Translations under genes and position numbers: made by a program
Shown: positions 10,457 through 20,628 of the stretch, piece after piece
Position numbering within the stretch: position 1 is the first letter of the stretch
Layout of the letters: the number at the start of each line of letters is the position of its first letter
Assembly (NCBI GenBank): GCA_031002005.1
Contig: CM061914.1
Span: 14,184,148 to 14,248,147 of the forward strand
Source of the DNA: Vandiemenella viatica
Taxonomy: Eukaryota; Arthropoda; Insecta; Orthoptera; Morabidae
Direction: 5' to 3'
Length of the DNA stretch: 64,000 bases
Notes under the pieces: generated by a model
The model's input: the letters and a program-made list of their open reading frames with translations, nothing else
What the model was told of the DNA's origin: nothing
Database searches by the model: none

Positions 10457-11634
10457 CAAGGTGTGTGAATTAATTTTGAGGGATTTTCAATAGAAGACGC
10501 CACTTGTGCTATATCGCATCAATCTCGTGTGTAACTATATTCTCGTGTAAGCTCTTTGAATAGGCTTTACTGTTTAGTATGTAAACAGCACATTTGTTTG
10601 CAGGTCTGAAAATGTCGAAGTATGAGCCAACAAAACACCATTTGCGGGAAGTGTTATTGTTCCTGTTCAATTCGAAGAAAAGTGCTGCTGAAAGTCATCG
10701 AGTGCTATTGGAGACTTATGGCGAACATTCTCACGTTTTAAAAGTGGTATTTTCGATACAGTTGACAGAGAACGCCCAGGTCAACCGAAAAAGTTCGAAG
10801 ATACGGAATTGGAAGAATTACTCGACCAAGATTCATGTCAAACGCAAGATGAACTTGCTGAATCGTTGAATGTTGATCGCACAACCGTTTCTAAACGTTT
10901 AAAGGCTCTTGATATGATTCAAAAGCAAGAAAATTGGGTGTCATACGAATTGAAGGTGAGAGATATTGAACGCCGATTATTCACCTGTGAACAATTGCTT
11001 CAGCGCCAAACCAGGAAGGGATTTTTGCATAGGAGAAAATCATGGGGTTTGCCTGGTCATGCATCGACATCGACGGCGAAACCGAATATTCATGGTGCAA
11101 AACTTATGCTCTGAATTTGGTGGGACCAGCTCGGTGTTGTGTATTACGAACTGCTTCAACCGAATGAAACAATATCTGGTGAACGCTACTGATGCGTTTG
11201 AGCCGTGCTTTAAAAGAAAAATGTCCGCAATTCGAGCAAAGACATGATGAAGTGATTCTTCTTCATGACAACGCTCGACCACATGTTGCTTGTGTAGTGA
11301 AAAAATATTTGGAAACGTTGAAATGGGATGTTTTACCCCACCCGCCATATTCACCAGATATTGCTCCATCGGATTACTACCTGTTCAGATCCATGGAACA
11401 CAGCCTGGCTACACAGTGCTTCCAAACTTACGAAGATACGAAAAATTGGATTGATTCATGGATTGCATCAAAAGATGAGTTGTTCTTTCGACGCGGAATC
11501 CGTATGCTACCAGAAAGATGGGAGAAAGTAGTGGCTAGCAGTGGACAATACTTTGAAACATAATGATGTAATCAGTTGTTCATAATAAAACCTTTAATTT
11601 ACAGAAAAAAACCTTAATTAATTCACACACCTTG
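10457..11634 (+). mobile_element. mariner element (1178 bp) inserted in the long inverted repeat
   Basis: Bounded by TA at 10455-10456 and 11635-11636, the Tc1/mariner target duplication. The inverted ends share 19 identical bases beginning CAAGGTGTGTGAATT. The target without the insert is known from the other repeat arm (GTATTTTTTTAGCG), so the insertion boundary is directly demonstrated. It carries the defective transposase at 10612-11563. Confidence 0.92.
10612..11563 (+). pseudogene. mariner transposase, DD34D type, frameshifted with internal deletion
   Basis: It starts MSKYEPTKHHLREVLLFLF (first helix-turn-helix). It shifts frame near 10740-10810 into ELLDQDSCQTQDELAESLN..VDRTTVSKRLKAL (second HTH), then WVSYELKVRDIERRLFTCEQ. 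The segment with the first catalytic Asp (VTGDEKW in relatives) is deleted near 11025-11035. After further shifts, ILLHDNARPHVA gives the second Asp and YSPDIAPSDYYLFRSMEHSL the third, 34 residues later as in mariners. The end is SSGQYFET followed by a stop. It cannot make active enzyme. Confidence 0.88.
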
Positions 11635-11636
11635 TA

Positions 11637-11790
11637 TTTTTTTAGCGAAACGGTTAGTTTTATGATAAAAATAGCTCAGACAAAAATTGTAGATCATGTA
11701 ATTATCTATAAACATTGTTCTTATACTTTTTTCCCTAAGATTTACCATTTCTGAGAAAAAGCCATTCTAATATTCACTGACGTATTCTCC
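11637..11790 (+). repeat. Left long inverted repeat, inner part
   Basis: Continues the left arm after the mariner: TTTTTTTAGCGAAACGG.., AAAATTGTAGATCATGTAAT, GATTTACCATTTCTGAG, ending near ATATTCACTGACG. It matches the reverse complement of about 16858-17010. Between 11791 and 12120 nothing further is recognised. Confidence 0.8.
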
Positions 11791-12120
11791 ATAATATGCA
11801 TGACTACGCTGTCTATGTGCATCATTGGACGCATAATTTAATTATAAATATAAGTCTGTGTGACTAGTACATTTATATTGAATGATAATTCTGAGAACAT
11901 GATCTGAAAAGTAACCCAGCCCCACAGTTTCAGTGACCACGTGGCTTTGAGCAACATCTGTCTGCTGTTCAATTGTCTATTTCGGAGTGCTTGTCCACCT
12001 GCTTTTTTTTCAAAGGTCCCAATGAAGTACCGTTGGTCTTGAACGTTCGCTCGTAGTGAAAACATGTGGCTATTGCTAATATTCTTTATTAAAGTTTGTG
12101 CTGTATTCAGTTTTTAAAAT

Positions 12121-13445
12121 ATGTCGAAACTTTACTTCATTTGTAATAAAAAATTTGCCTGCAAGTGAAATGGTTACTGTTGATCGTGGCATGAATTCTT
12201 TGATTGGCGCAAGTGTTGAAAGAGATGATGAATTTACTGACTACCTAAAAGGCCAAAAATCAGTGACAATTCATGTGCAGTGTCGTAAAAACTACACTCG
12301 CAAGAGTACTATTGTTCGAGAAGTTGGGATTCCCATCACGTCTAAAATGACAGCACTGACATTTGATAATATTAAATTCAAACAAGTAATTCCTCTTTTA
12401 GCTTTGAGTAGCACCATAAAAGTTCATGATGAGAAAGTACTTGTTGACCCTCTGTTATTATTTCAACGCATGAATATTACTACGACATTTACGATGAAAT
12501 TGAAAAATATTTTGAATATGAATTAGCCCCCTATCCGTTGTCCTTATTCGATGAGCTTGGAATGCGGAAATCACAATAATCAGCCATTTATGATTGCTTT
12601 CAAAAAGAAAATATTGATATTGACAACATAAATGCTACATATACTATCGATGGAGGATATTTATTGTACCGTGTGGTCTGGGATCGAGAAGATACATTCA
12701 GCAACATCTGAGATAAATATGTTCAGTATATACGCTGACATTTTAGTCAAAATGTAACCGTAGTATTTGATGGTTATACCAATTCTGCAAAAAATATTAA
12801 AGCTGCAGAACAACATCGCCACGTGACAAAAACATCGGTATCTTCTGATATTCTCTTTGACCAGTTTATGACAGTCCCAAGTCCCAACTAGCCAACAACA
12901 ACTACTTCTGTCAAACACAATAAGTCTCGGTTCATTGCAATGCTCAAAGAAAAATTTATTAGTGAGTATATTTTAGTCAAGCAAGCTGACAATGATGCTG
13001 ATGTACTTATCGTAGAAATTCCAATCAATCAATTTAATCCAGTTGATTTAAATGTTGTTGTTGGTGAAGATATTGATCTGTTAGTATTACATACTGCTCG
13101 CACTCTAATTGAAAAATATCATTTACTTTTTAAAACCAGGCAAGGCTCAAAAACCGTCGGAATTTTTTTTCAAGTACAAGTTGTTTATCAGCTTATCCTG
13201 AACGTAAAGATCACATTTTATTTTTACGTGCTATGACTGGCTATGATACAACATCAGCATTGTTCCAGAGGAGTAAAACGACAGTTCTTAAATTACTTGA
13301 AAAACAAGATCTAATTGGATGTGCACAAGTTTTTGAGGACATGAACTCTACTCCAGAAACTCTAATCACCAGAGGAATTCGCTTTCTTCTTTTTGTGTAT
13401 GGAGCTCCAACAAAAATTACTTGTATAGCTAAAATAATTGTTTAA
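12121..13445 (+). pseudogene. Decayed element-borne protein with PIN/FEN-nuclease-like acidic motifs; function unproven
   Basis: Fragments in three frames form one collinear protein: MSKLYFICNKKFAC; then VDRGMNSLIGASVERDDEF and VTIHVQCRKNYTR; DIYDEIEKYFEYELAPYPLS; VTVVFDGYTNSAKNIKAAEQ (12751); SRFIAMLKEKFISEY; ADNDADVLIVE (12985); VVGEDIDLLVL (13057); HILFLRAMTGYDTTSALFQ (13220); and GIRFLLFVYGAPTK. The acidic residues in FDGY, DAD and GEDID, each beside a hydrophobic strand, resemble the active-site order of PIN/FEN-like nucleases; this is inference. Similar uncharacterised arthropod proteins with a TGCDTTSA-like motif are recalled, not searched. At least three frameshifts and several stops; the 3' end is cut by the foldback at 13430. 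Confidence 0.6.
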
Positions 13446-14137
13446 AAAAACATAAAAACCGCCTTCAAAAAGAAAGTACTAAAAATTTAAAAATAACTTT
13501 ATACCTTGCTTAGGAGAAAGTAAATCTAAATGGACAATATTTTACATTACTGTCATTGACATTTTTACATTAATTAGTTATTTTTGGCGTCGGTGCCAGC
13601 TGTCACGTCGCGAAGATCGAATTACTGAACTTCTTTTGGTGTTAGAGGCGAAACGGGGAGTACGAACAAAAATTCCCAATATTTTACAGCATGTCGTGAG
13701 GCAGATAGTGTTATTGCGGGAGACAGCTTAGGAAAACATATTAACAGTATTTTAATCTGTGGCTTGGCCTTATTGGTCATCCAGGCATATCTCTGGCACT
13801 ACAGTGCATCATGCAGTAAACAAATTACAGTTAGTATAATATCGGCGTATCATCTGTATGTTTCAGTTTTGTTGAAACATGTTTCTAGCATTAATTGTAG
13901 GTAAGCAGTAACATGATTTTTATGTATTATTGTTATTCATTATTATCTTTTTCTTTTTCTTGCTTTCGCTGGCACCGACTCCAAAAATAACTAATTAATT
14001 TAAAATTTCAATGACAGTAATGTAAAATATTGTCCATTTAGATTTACTTTCTCCTAAGCAAGGTATAAAGTTATTTTAAAATTTTTAGTGCTTTCTTTTA
14101 GAAGGCAGTTTTTGTGTTTTTTTAAACAATTATTTTA
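13430..14137. mobile_element. Foldback/MITE element with ~165-bp inverted arms
   Basis: The left arm (13430-13598) and right arm (13968-14137) are near-exact reverse complements. Both start TAAAATAATTGTTTAAAAAA at the outside and end at GGCGTCGGTGCCAGC / GCTGGCACCGACTCC on the inside. The ~370-bp centre is unique. It lies over the 3' end of the PIN-like gene, so it inserted after that gene arrived. Confidence 0.85.
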
Positions 14138-14589
14138 TTTTTAAATTTTTAGTGGTATTATAGTATGTTTTGTATTTTAAATATGCCGCAGCAGTTCCCA
14201 TTTTGCGCACTTCCTGGTAGCTCCGGGATTAAAGCACTTGCTTTCAAAGAAGAATTCTGTCTTTATATACCACAACAACTTCCAGAACGGGGTGAATTGG
14301 GTGTTGTGTTAAGGAATGTCAGTTTACATTTTGGTCCAGGCTATGTTTCGATCGTATCAAAACATCTGTTAAAGCTGCTGGTTGATAACTGAAACATGTA
14401 AAATCTGGGCATTAATATATACCACATACACAAATCTCTGGAATATATCTGTTTGCTCCAGCGTCACACAGAAAATATAGATTTTTAATTGGTTTTCACA
14501 ACGTGAAAGCTTGGGATCCAAGTTGAAATCTGAAGTACATGTTGAGACATTATGACACATGTATTTTATAAATATTATGCAATGACTTA
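14138..14589. other. Interior of the long-TIR element, no gene recognised
   Basis: A 75-codon open frame at 14165-14392 has no recognisable motif. A phrase CTGGTAGCTCCGGGATTAAAGC at 14213 resembles a tRNA A box but has no matching B box. Confidence 0.4.
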
Positions 14590-16330
14590 AAAATATCTAA
14601 ATTGATTTTGACGGGATTTAAAACTGTTGATTTTTGTAAAGAACATTGGAAATTAAAAGGGGTGAGGGTAAAGGGGAAGAGGGATTGGGCTTTTGTATAC
14701 CAAATATAGACTGTCTTTTCTGATTGATTTAAAGTATACGTGTGTAAATTTCCATTGATATCAGTTAAAACTGTAGGTATGTATAAAAAACAATTAAGGG
14801 GTGTGGAGACTAAGAGTAGTTTGGTTTTTAAAAAACCTAGCGTGGGCAGTATTTTTCGCTTTGTTTTTAAGTATACATGTGCAGTGTTCCATGGAAATCT
14901 GATAAAACTGTGGGTATCTATAAAGAACATTGGAAAGAGGGGTTGGGCTTCTGCAACCTAATTTAAACACAATTGTTCTGTATGTTTTAAAGTATACGAG
15001 TGCAAATTTCCTTCAGAATCGGATAGAAACTGTATATTAAAGGATGGGAAGGAAGGAGCGGAGTTTTGACTCTCTAAACCAAATGTAGACAGTATTTTTC
15101 TGTTTTTTTAGCAGTATACATGTGCATACTTCCTTCAAAATCAGAAAGAAATGGTAGCTTTGTATAAAGAACATTGACAGTAATTAAAGGGGTAGAAAGA
15201 GGGATAGGGTTTGCGTTTTTGTGAAAGTTATGTGGACAGTATTTTTCTTTTTCTATTTGTTTTAAAGTATACGCATACGAAGTTCCACCGAAATGGATTA
15301 AATTGTGGATTTTGTACAAATATTAAGGGAAGGGGAGCTAGGGTAGCCTTTTTATTTTTTGGTCAGAAATGTTATCCATACAAATTTACATGTATATGTG
15401 CCAACTTTCATAAAGATAGATCAAATGGTGTCGACTGTAGCTTTCTAAAAAGAAATTGACAAAAATCAAGGGGGTGGAAACAGGGAGAGGGGTTCAGTTT
15501 TTGCAAACCAAGAGTTGGCATTATTTTTCTCTTTGTTTCATAGTAAAAATTTGCTAAGTTCTGTCTAAACCGGATAAAAACTGTGATTTTGTATAAAAAT
15601 TAAGTGGTTTAATGGGGAGAGGGGGTGGTTTTTAGATCTTTTGGTAATACACCTTCTTCGTGAAAAAATACATATAAGCACCAACTTTCATGGTAATCGG
15701 TCAAACAAACGCGACTGTAGCTTTTAATAAAGAACATTGACAAAAGTTGATGGGGTTGAAAAAGGGAAAGGGGTTGAGCTTTGGCAAACCAAATGTTGAC
15801 ATGATTTTTCTCTTTGTTTTAAAGTATACATGAGCAAAGTTCAATAAAAATCAGGTAAGAAATGTAGATTTTTATAAAATTAAGGGGTGTAAAGGGGAGA
15901 GGGGTGGTTTTTTATTTATTTATTTAAATTTTGTGGTTCAGAAACCTTCTCCATGAAAAACTACATGTAATTGCCAACTTTAATGCAGATCAGTTAAATG
16001 GTGTCGACTGTAGCTTTGAATAACGAAAATTGGCAAAAATTAAGGGGGTGGGTAGCGGGAGAGGGGTTCAGATTTTTTAAACCAAAAGTTGACAGTATTT
16101 TTCTCTTTATTTTTGGCTATATATGTCAAAAGTTTCATCGAGATCGAATAAAAAAATGTGGATTTTTATAAAATTTAAGGGGTGGAAGGGGGTAGAAGGG
16201 GTGGTTTATCAATGAAATTCATGTGGGACCACTTTGGAGGTATACACTATCCACTCTAAAAATTTCGTTTAATTCGGTTCAAAATTGGAGAAGATATCGT
16301 TGAACATACATACAAAAAAAAAAAAAAATA
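14590..16330. repeat. Degenerate array of G-rich/TATAC-containing units inside the long-TIR element
   Basis: Recurrent order: 'AAAGTATACATGTGCAAA', 'TTCCATCGAAATCGGATAA', 'AACTGTGGATTTTGTATAAA', 'AATTAAGGGG(T/G)GGA', 'GAGGGGTT', 'CAAACCAAATGTTGACAGTATTTTTCTCTTTG'. The TATAC mark recurs near 14733, 14870, 14995, 15115, 15268, 15825 and, as TATATATG, 16120. Spacing runs from ~120 to ~300 bp, with sub-blocks ('ACTTTCAT..GATCGGTCAAA', 'GTGTCGACTGTAGCTTT') inserted in later units. It ends with ATACATACAAAAAAA..TTTTTTTGAAGTCGGTTAA, a phrase common in insect repeats. Confidence 0.65.
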
Positions 16331-16857
16331 CTGACGAATTGAGAACCTCCTCCTTTTTTTGAAGTCGGTTAATAAGTTACGTTGCTTATCTTTTGCAAAA
16401 CATATACGTAATAAAAAACGTGTGCAATTAACTCTCGGCTTCTGCTCACTGACATTTATATCGAGTGTATTACTAGGTTCAAGTATGGCTTGGCAATCAA
16501 CTGGATCCAGAAGAATGGGGTTGGTAGAACCACTCCACACTCTACTTCCACCTGCACCAGAATAGCTCCTTAACACTATTTTTTTGTAACTGCAAAAAGG
16601 GGTGTAATTCAAAATGCGACTGCAAAAAAGTACCCTTATTTTGTTCAACAGCATGCTTGCTGTCACGGACAGTCGTGTTCAAATGTTGAATCGCCAACAT
16701 AAGAAGATCAACTTACATCAACGACGAAACAACTGATGTAGAAGTTGAATAAGAAGACCTTCATTAAAATAGTAAAATAGGCCGCGGAGTAGGCCTACCG
16801 GGGAAAAGAAGTACACTACCTCATAGGTGGCGTGGAAACGCGTGCTTTTTATGGAGA

Positions 16858-17097
16858 ATGCAACTTCAGTGAATTTTAGAATGGCTTTTTTCTCAGAAAT
16901 GGTAAATCTTAGGTAAAAAAATATAAAAACAATTTTTGTAGATAATTACATGATCTACAATTTTTGCCTGAGCTATTTTTATCATGAAACTAACCTTTTC
17001 GCTAAAAAAATACAAAAAAAACTAATTTTTGCGAACTTTGACCTTGTATAAAATTATTTGCACACACGGGATCAATGGGGACTTTTCACAATTTCAT
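16858..17097 (-). repeat. Right long inverted repeat of the 6.7-kb element
   Basis: Uninterrupted counterpart of the left arm; its inner part starts ATGGAGAATGCAACTTCAGTG and its outer end is ACTTTTCACAATTTCAT. It supplies the empty-site sequence for the mariner in the left arm. Confidence 0.85.
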
Positions 17098-17794
17098 TAT
17101 AATGGTATCCCTAATGTTCATGCAAATTTTCAGCTTGTTGGGAATTTATGCAAGGGTGAATGTCTATTTTGACTGGACTATAGGTATTTTCACATAGTTT
17201 GTACCTAAAAATCCATAAGATTTGATCAGATGGAGCTGTTGACAATGGTATTGTGGATCAGTGATACGGTGTTTAGTTAGACTTGGGGTCTGTAGTTTGA
17301 ATCCTGGTTGTGATTGGGGTTTTTATATCGTCCTAACTTGTCCTTAGCTTAAGGCAAAGTTTGTGTATGTGAAGTTCATTTCTTCCATGATACAAATTCC
17401 ACATAAAAATGTAGGATTATCATTTACATTAAACAACACCCCCAGCTAGTAAACCATTAGCTGGGTAAGACAAGATGCCAAGAAGAGACAGCTTATTGGA
17501 TATACAAATAAAGAAACTGAGGGCAGTTTATGGTTATAAGTTGGTGAAGGAATTGCTTGTTGAAGGCATGAAATATAAATCTCTTGGTACACTATTTTAA
17601 TCATAAACTCAAGTGGACAGGACACATTAGGCAAGAGGTAGGAAAAGGTTACAAAATCATTTATTGGAGAGGGTTCTAAGGAGATGTACCAGAGAAGAGA
17701 AGGAGTTTGGTCAGATCATTGTGTGAATATGGTGGTGTAGAGTTGAGTTCAGGAGTTGCAGGGCACCCAGTCAGTATCTGATATGATTCATATA
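17098..17794. other. Intron sequence with a possible old SINE head
   Basis: 17240-17330 has a tRNA-like phrase order (ATTGTGGATCAGTGATACGG then TAGTTTGAATCCTGG), suggesting an eroded SINE. The remainder is unrecognised. Confidence 0.4.
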
Positions 17795-19217
17795 CACTCC
17801 TGGAAATTGAAATAAGAACACCGTGAATTCATTGTCCCAGGAATGGGAGACTTTATATACACATTCCTGAGGTCAGATACAACACATGATCACACAGACA
17901 GAACCATAGGCACATAGACACAGGCAACAGAGCATGCACAATGTCGGCACTAGTACCGTGTATATCCTCCTTTCGCAGCAGTGCAGGCTGCAATTCTCCC
18001 ATGGAGACGATCGTAGAGGTGCTGGATGTAGTCCTGTGGAACGGCATGCCAAGCCATTTCCACCTGGCGCCTCAGCTGGTCAAGCGTTCCTGCTGGACGT
18101 GCAGACCGCGTGAGACGACGTTTCATCCAGTCCCAAACATGCTCAATGGGGGACAGATCCGGAGATCTCGCTGGCCAGGGTAGTTGACTTACACCTTCTA
18201 GAGCACGTTCGGTGGCACGGGATACATTTGGACGTGCATTGTCCTGCTGGAACAGCATGTTCCCTTGCCGGTCTAGGAATGGTAAAACGATGGGTTCGAT
18301 GACGGTTTGAATGTACCGTGCACTGTTCAGTGTCCCCTCGACGATCACCAGAGGTGTATGGCCAATGTAGGAGATCGCTCCCCACACCATGATGCCGGGT
18401 GTTGGCCTTGTGTGCCTCGGTCGTATGCAGTCCTGATTGTGGCGCTCACCTGCACGGCACCAAACACGCATACGACCATCATTGGCACCAAGGCAGAAGC
18501 GACTCTCATCACTGAAGACAACACGTCTCCATTCGTCCCTCCATACATGCCTGTCGCGACACCACTGGAGGCAGGCTGCACGATGTTGGGGCGTGAGCAG
18601 AAGACGACCTAACAGTGCGCGGGACCGTAGCCCAGCTTCATGGAGACGGTTGCGAATGGTCCTCTCTGATACACCAGGAGCAACAGTGTCCCTAATTTGC
18701 CGGGAAGTGGCGGTGCGGTCCCCTACGGCACTGCGTAGGATGCGACGGTCTTGGCGTGCGTCCGTGCGTCGCTGCTGTCCGGACCCAGGTCGACGGGCAC
18801 GTGCACCTTCCGCCGACCACTGGCGCCAACATTGATGTACTGTGGAGACCTCGCGCCCCACATGTTGAGCAAATTCGGCGGTACGTCCACCCGGCCTCCC
18901 GCATGCCCACTATACGCCCTCGCTCAAAGTCCGTCAACTGCACATACGGTTCACGTACACGCTGTCGCGGCATGCTACCAGTGTTAAAGACTGAAATGGA
19001 GCTCCGCATGCCACGGCAAACAGGCTGACACTGACTGCAGCGGTGCCCAACCGCTGCGCAGCTAGCGCCCTTCGACGGCCAACACTGCTGTTCCTGGTGT
19101 GTCCGCTGTGCCGTGCGTTTGATCATTGCTTGTACAGCCCTCTAGTAGTGTCCGGAGCAAGTATGGTGGGTCTTACACACCGACGTCAATGTGTTCTTAT
19201 TTCAATTTCCAGGAGTG
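17795..19217 (-). mobile_element. Tc1-like element (1423 bp) with perfect 27-bp inverted ends
   Basis: The ends are identical inverted copies beginning CACTCCTGGAAATTG and ending AAGAACAC. TA dinucleotides at 17793-17794 and 19218-19219 form the target duplication. The interior is GC-rich compared with the surrounding DNA, and the ends are undiverged. Both point to a relatively recent insertion, although the gene inside is frameshifted. Confidence 0.95.
17950..18973 (-). pseudogene. Tc1-like transposase, DD34E type, one frameshift
   Basis: Tc1 transposases cut and paste their element at TA sites. The start MPRQRVREPYVQLTDFERGR at 18973 and IVGMREAGWTYRRI form the first HTH. A frameshift near 18860-18890 moves to the frame with GREVSTVHQCWRQWSAEGA and 303 uninterrupted residues. 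Catalytic residues are visible: Asp in RRVVFSDESRF, Asp in LFQQDNARPN, and Glu in SPDLSPIEHVWDWM, 34 residues after the second Asp. The stop TAG is at 17952-17950. Apart from the single shift the protein looks complete (~340 residues, normal for the family). Confidence 0.92.
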
Positions 19218-19351
19218 TACAATGCATATATTGTTGATGAAATTTTAAGGATATTGGTAGAAGAATTAGGAGTAGTGCATGGAAGGACAGGGATTACCAT
19301 GAAAACATGTGGTATTTGTTGTAAGAATGGAGACATTACCGGCGTATGCTT
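19218..19351. other. Short spacer, nothing recognised
   Basis: AT-rich spacer between the Tc1 element and the MITE. Confidence 0.4.
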
Positions 19352-19550
19352 GAATTGAAGTCTTCACGGGTATACCACCAGATAGCGTTTTGAAAACACG
19401 ATAGTTCGACGACTAGCTCCGTTGTCTTCGTGAGGTGTGGAGACATCTGCACAGGTCGGCTGACTGTCGCATACCCTGGATGGAGCTATTCGTCAAAATA
19501 TCGTGTTTTCAAAACACTATCTGGTGGTACACCTGTGAAGACTTCATTTC
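19352..19550. mobile_element. MITE with ~50-bp inverted ends
   Basis: The left end GAATTGAAGTCTTCACGGGT..CCACCAGATAGCG, TTTTGAAAACACGATA is mirrored by TATCGTGTTTTCAAAAC..ATCTGGTGGTACACC, GTGAAGACTTCATTTC. The centre (~90 bp) is non-coding. No transposase, so it depends on another element. Confidence 0.8.
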
Positions 19551-19698
19551 AATCTGGTAATTAATTTTTGGCATATTGCAGTGTGAAAAATTTCTTTTGT
19601 ATTTAAGAAAGTTGTGGATTGGAATAATATTGTCATTTAGAAATTTCAATTTGATACTTGAGAATTTGAAAGTGTATCATTCAGTTTTTAAGAACAAT

Positions 19699-20241
19699 CC
19701 AGGGTGGTCCCAAATTCATGGTACAAACTTTAATGGTAGCTACAGGATATTGTAATAATGATTTATTGTATAGGAATCTCTGTCCGCAAGTGACGCGGTG
19801 AGGCACAAACGGGAAATAAAAGGAAAGAGAAATGGAGTGATCGGTTGGTAGCATTGCAGTAGATCTCCTTATTTATCGAGCATCGATTACTTTTTATGGG
19901 GACATCTAAAGCATCTTGTTTATGAGACTCCAGTTGACTGAGATGAGGATCTCGTTGCTCGCATATTCTTAGCTGCTGCAGGTGTGCGTGAAATACCAGG
20001 CATCTTCGAACATGTACGCCAATCCCTCCACCGTCGCTGTCAAGCATGTATCGCTACTGGTGGACACTTGATGTAAACGTGACACTTGTCAACAACGCTT
20101 TCAATAAAAGCTTTGTTTTTCCTTTTGGCTGTTTACGCCACACCTCGTCACTTGCGACCATACATTCCTATACAGTAAATCATTGTTACAACGTCCTGTA
20201 CCTACCATTAAAGTTTGTACCATGAATTCGGAACCACCCTG
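19699..20241 (+). mobile_element. Internally deleted mariner/IS630-type element with long inverted ends
   Basis: The outer ends CAGGGTGGTCCCAAATTCATGG and CCATGAATTCGGAACCACCCTG are inverted. The match continues inward through GGTACAAACTTTAATGGTAG, TAATGATTTA and CTATAC..GGAAT..CGCAAGTGACG for roughly 110 bp. Between the arms lies only the C-terminal piece of a transposase. Confidence 0.8.
19885..20076 (+). pseudogene. C-terminal remnant of an IS630/mariner-superfamily transposase
   Basis: The frame reads DYFLWGHLKHLVYETPVD, a TGA stop, then DEDLVARIFLAAAGVREIPG and IFEHVRQSLHRRCQACIATG, and ends GHLM-stop. The DYFLWGHLK phrase is what follows the third acidic residue in many insect mariner-like transposases. 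The catalytic triad is otherwise deleted. Confidence 0.75.
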
Positions 20242-20385
20242 TATAATCAAGTTGAATTGTTTTTAATTGTCTCACATTTCTACTTTATCTCAAGTTTACT
20301 TCTGTTGAGTTTGTACAGTATGTAACAAACTATTGATGATTATGATGTTGAAGAATTTATTTATTTTTCTCCAAATTCATTGCAG
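20242..20385. other. Intron end before FAR exon
   Basis: Ends in TTTTTCTCCAAATTCATTGCAG, a normal pyrimidine-rich acceptor for the exon at 20386. Confidence 0.6.
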
Positions 20386-20628
20386 GTCACCTAGTCCTTA
20401 CATTTGCAACATTACTTCAGGAAAGGATAATCCAATCACTTGGGGAAAAGTACTTCAGGATTTAAAGAAGCTTTCACAAGAGGAACTTCCTCTCGAAGGA
20501 GGACTTTGGTATCCTGGTGGAAACTTGAGGACCTCAGTGTTTATACATACACTCTGCATCCTCTTCCTTCACTTCCTTCCTGCATATATAATCGATTTTG
20601 CTGTACTGCTGGCTGGGAAGAAACCATT
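20386..20628 (+). CDS. Fatty acyl-CoA reductase, internal exon (second in window)
   Basis: Encodes SPSPYICNITSGKDNPITWG, KVLQDLKKLSQEELPLEGGL, WYPGGNLRTSVFIHTLCILF and LHFLPAYIIDFAVLLAGKKP. The YN..S...NPITWG block is the conserved end of the FAR NAD(P)-binding domain. The WYPGG..R...H....LFH.LPAY..D...L..GKKP block is the linker before the FAR_C domain, with a hydrophobic stretch likely to contact membrane. The acceptor is TTGCAG|G and the donor TT|GTGAGT at 20629. The first base completes an Arg codon from the previous exon; the last two bases (TT) join C at 45344 to make Phe. No internal stops or frameshifts. Confidence 0.95.

Larger units (their letters stand above)
10372..17097 (+). mobile_element. 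Large DNA element with ~230-bp inverted terminal repeats and a decayed PIN-like gene
   Basis: The left arm (10372-10454 continuing at 11637-11790) and right arm (16858-17097) are inverted copies. Both begin ATGAAATTGTGAAAAGTCCC and proceed through CGTGTGTGCAAA, TTTTATACAA, TTTTTAGCGAAA, AAAATTGTAGATCATGTAAT and GATTTACCATTTCTGAGAAA. The left arm is split by the mariner at 10457-11634; removing it restores continuity across one TA. The interior holds the pseudogene at 12121, a foldback insertion at 13430 and a degenerate repeat array at 14590-16330. No target duplication is clear at the ends. Family not identified. Confidence 0.7.

Noticed and set aside
12661..12918. Minus-strand ORF in the PIN-like gene
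   Set aside because: Antisense to the VVFDGY segment; no motif of its own.
16256..16666. 136-codon minus ORF near the right inverted repeat
   Set aside because: No motif; it overlaps insect repeat phrases such as TTTTTTTGAAGTCGGTTAA.
18307..18987. Long plus-strand ORFs opposite the Tc1 transposase
   Set aside because: Shadows of the GC-rich minus-strand transposase; no motif of their own.
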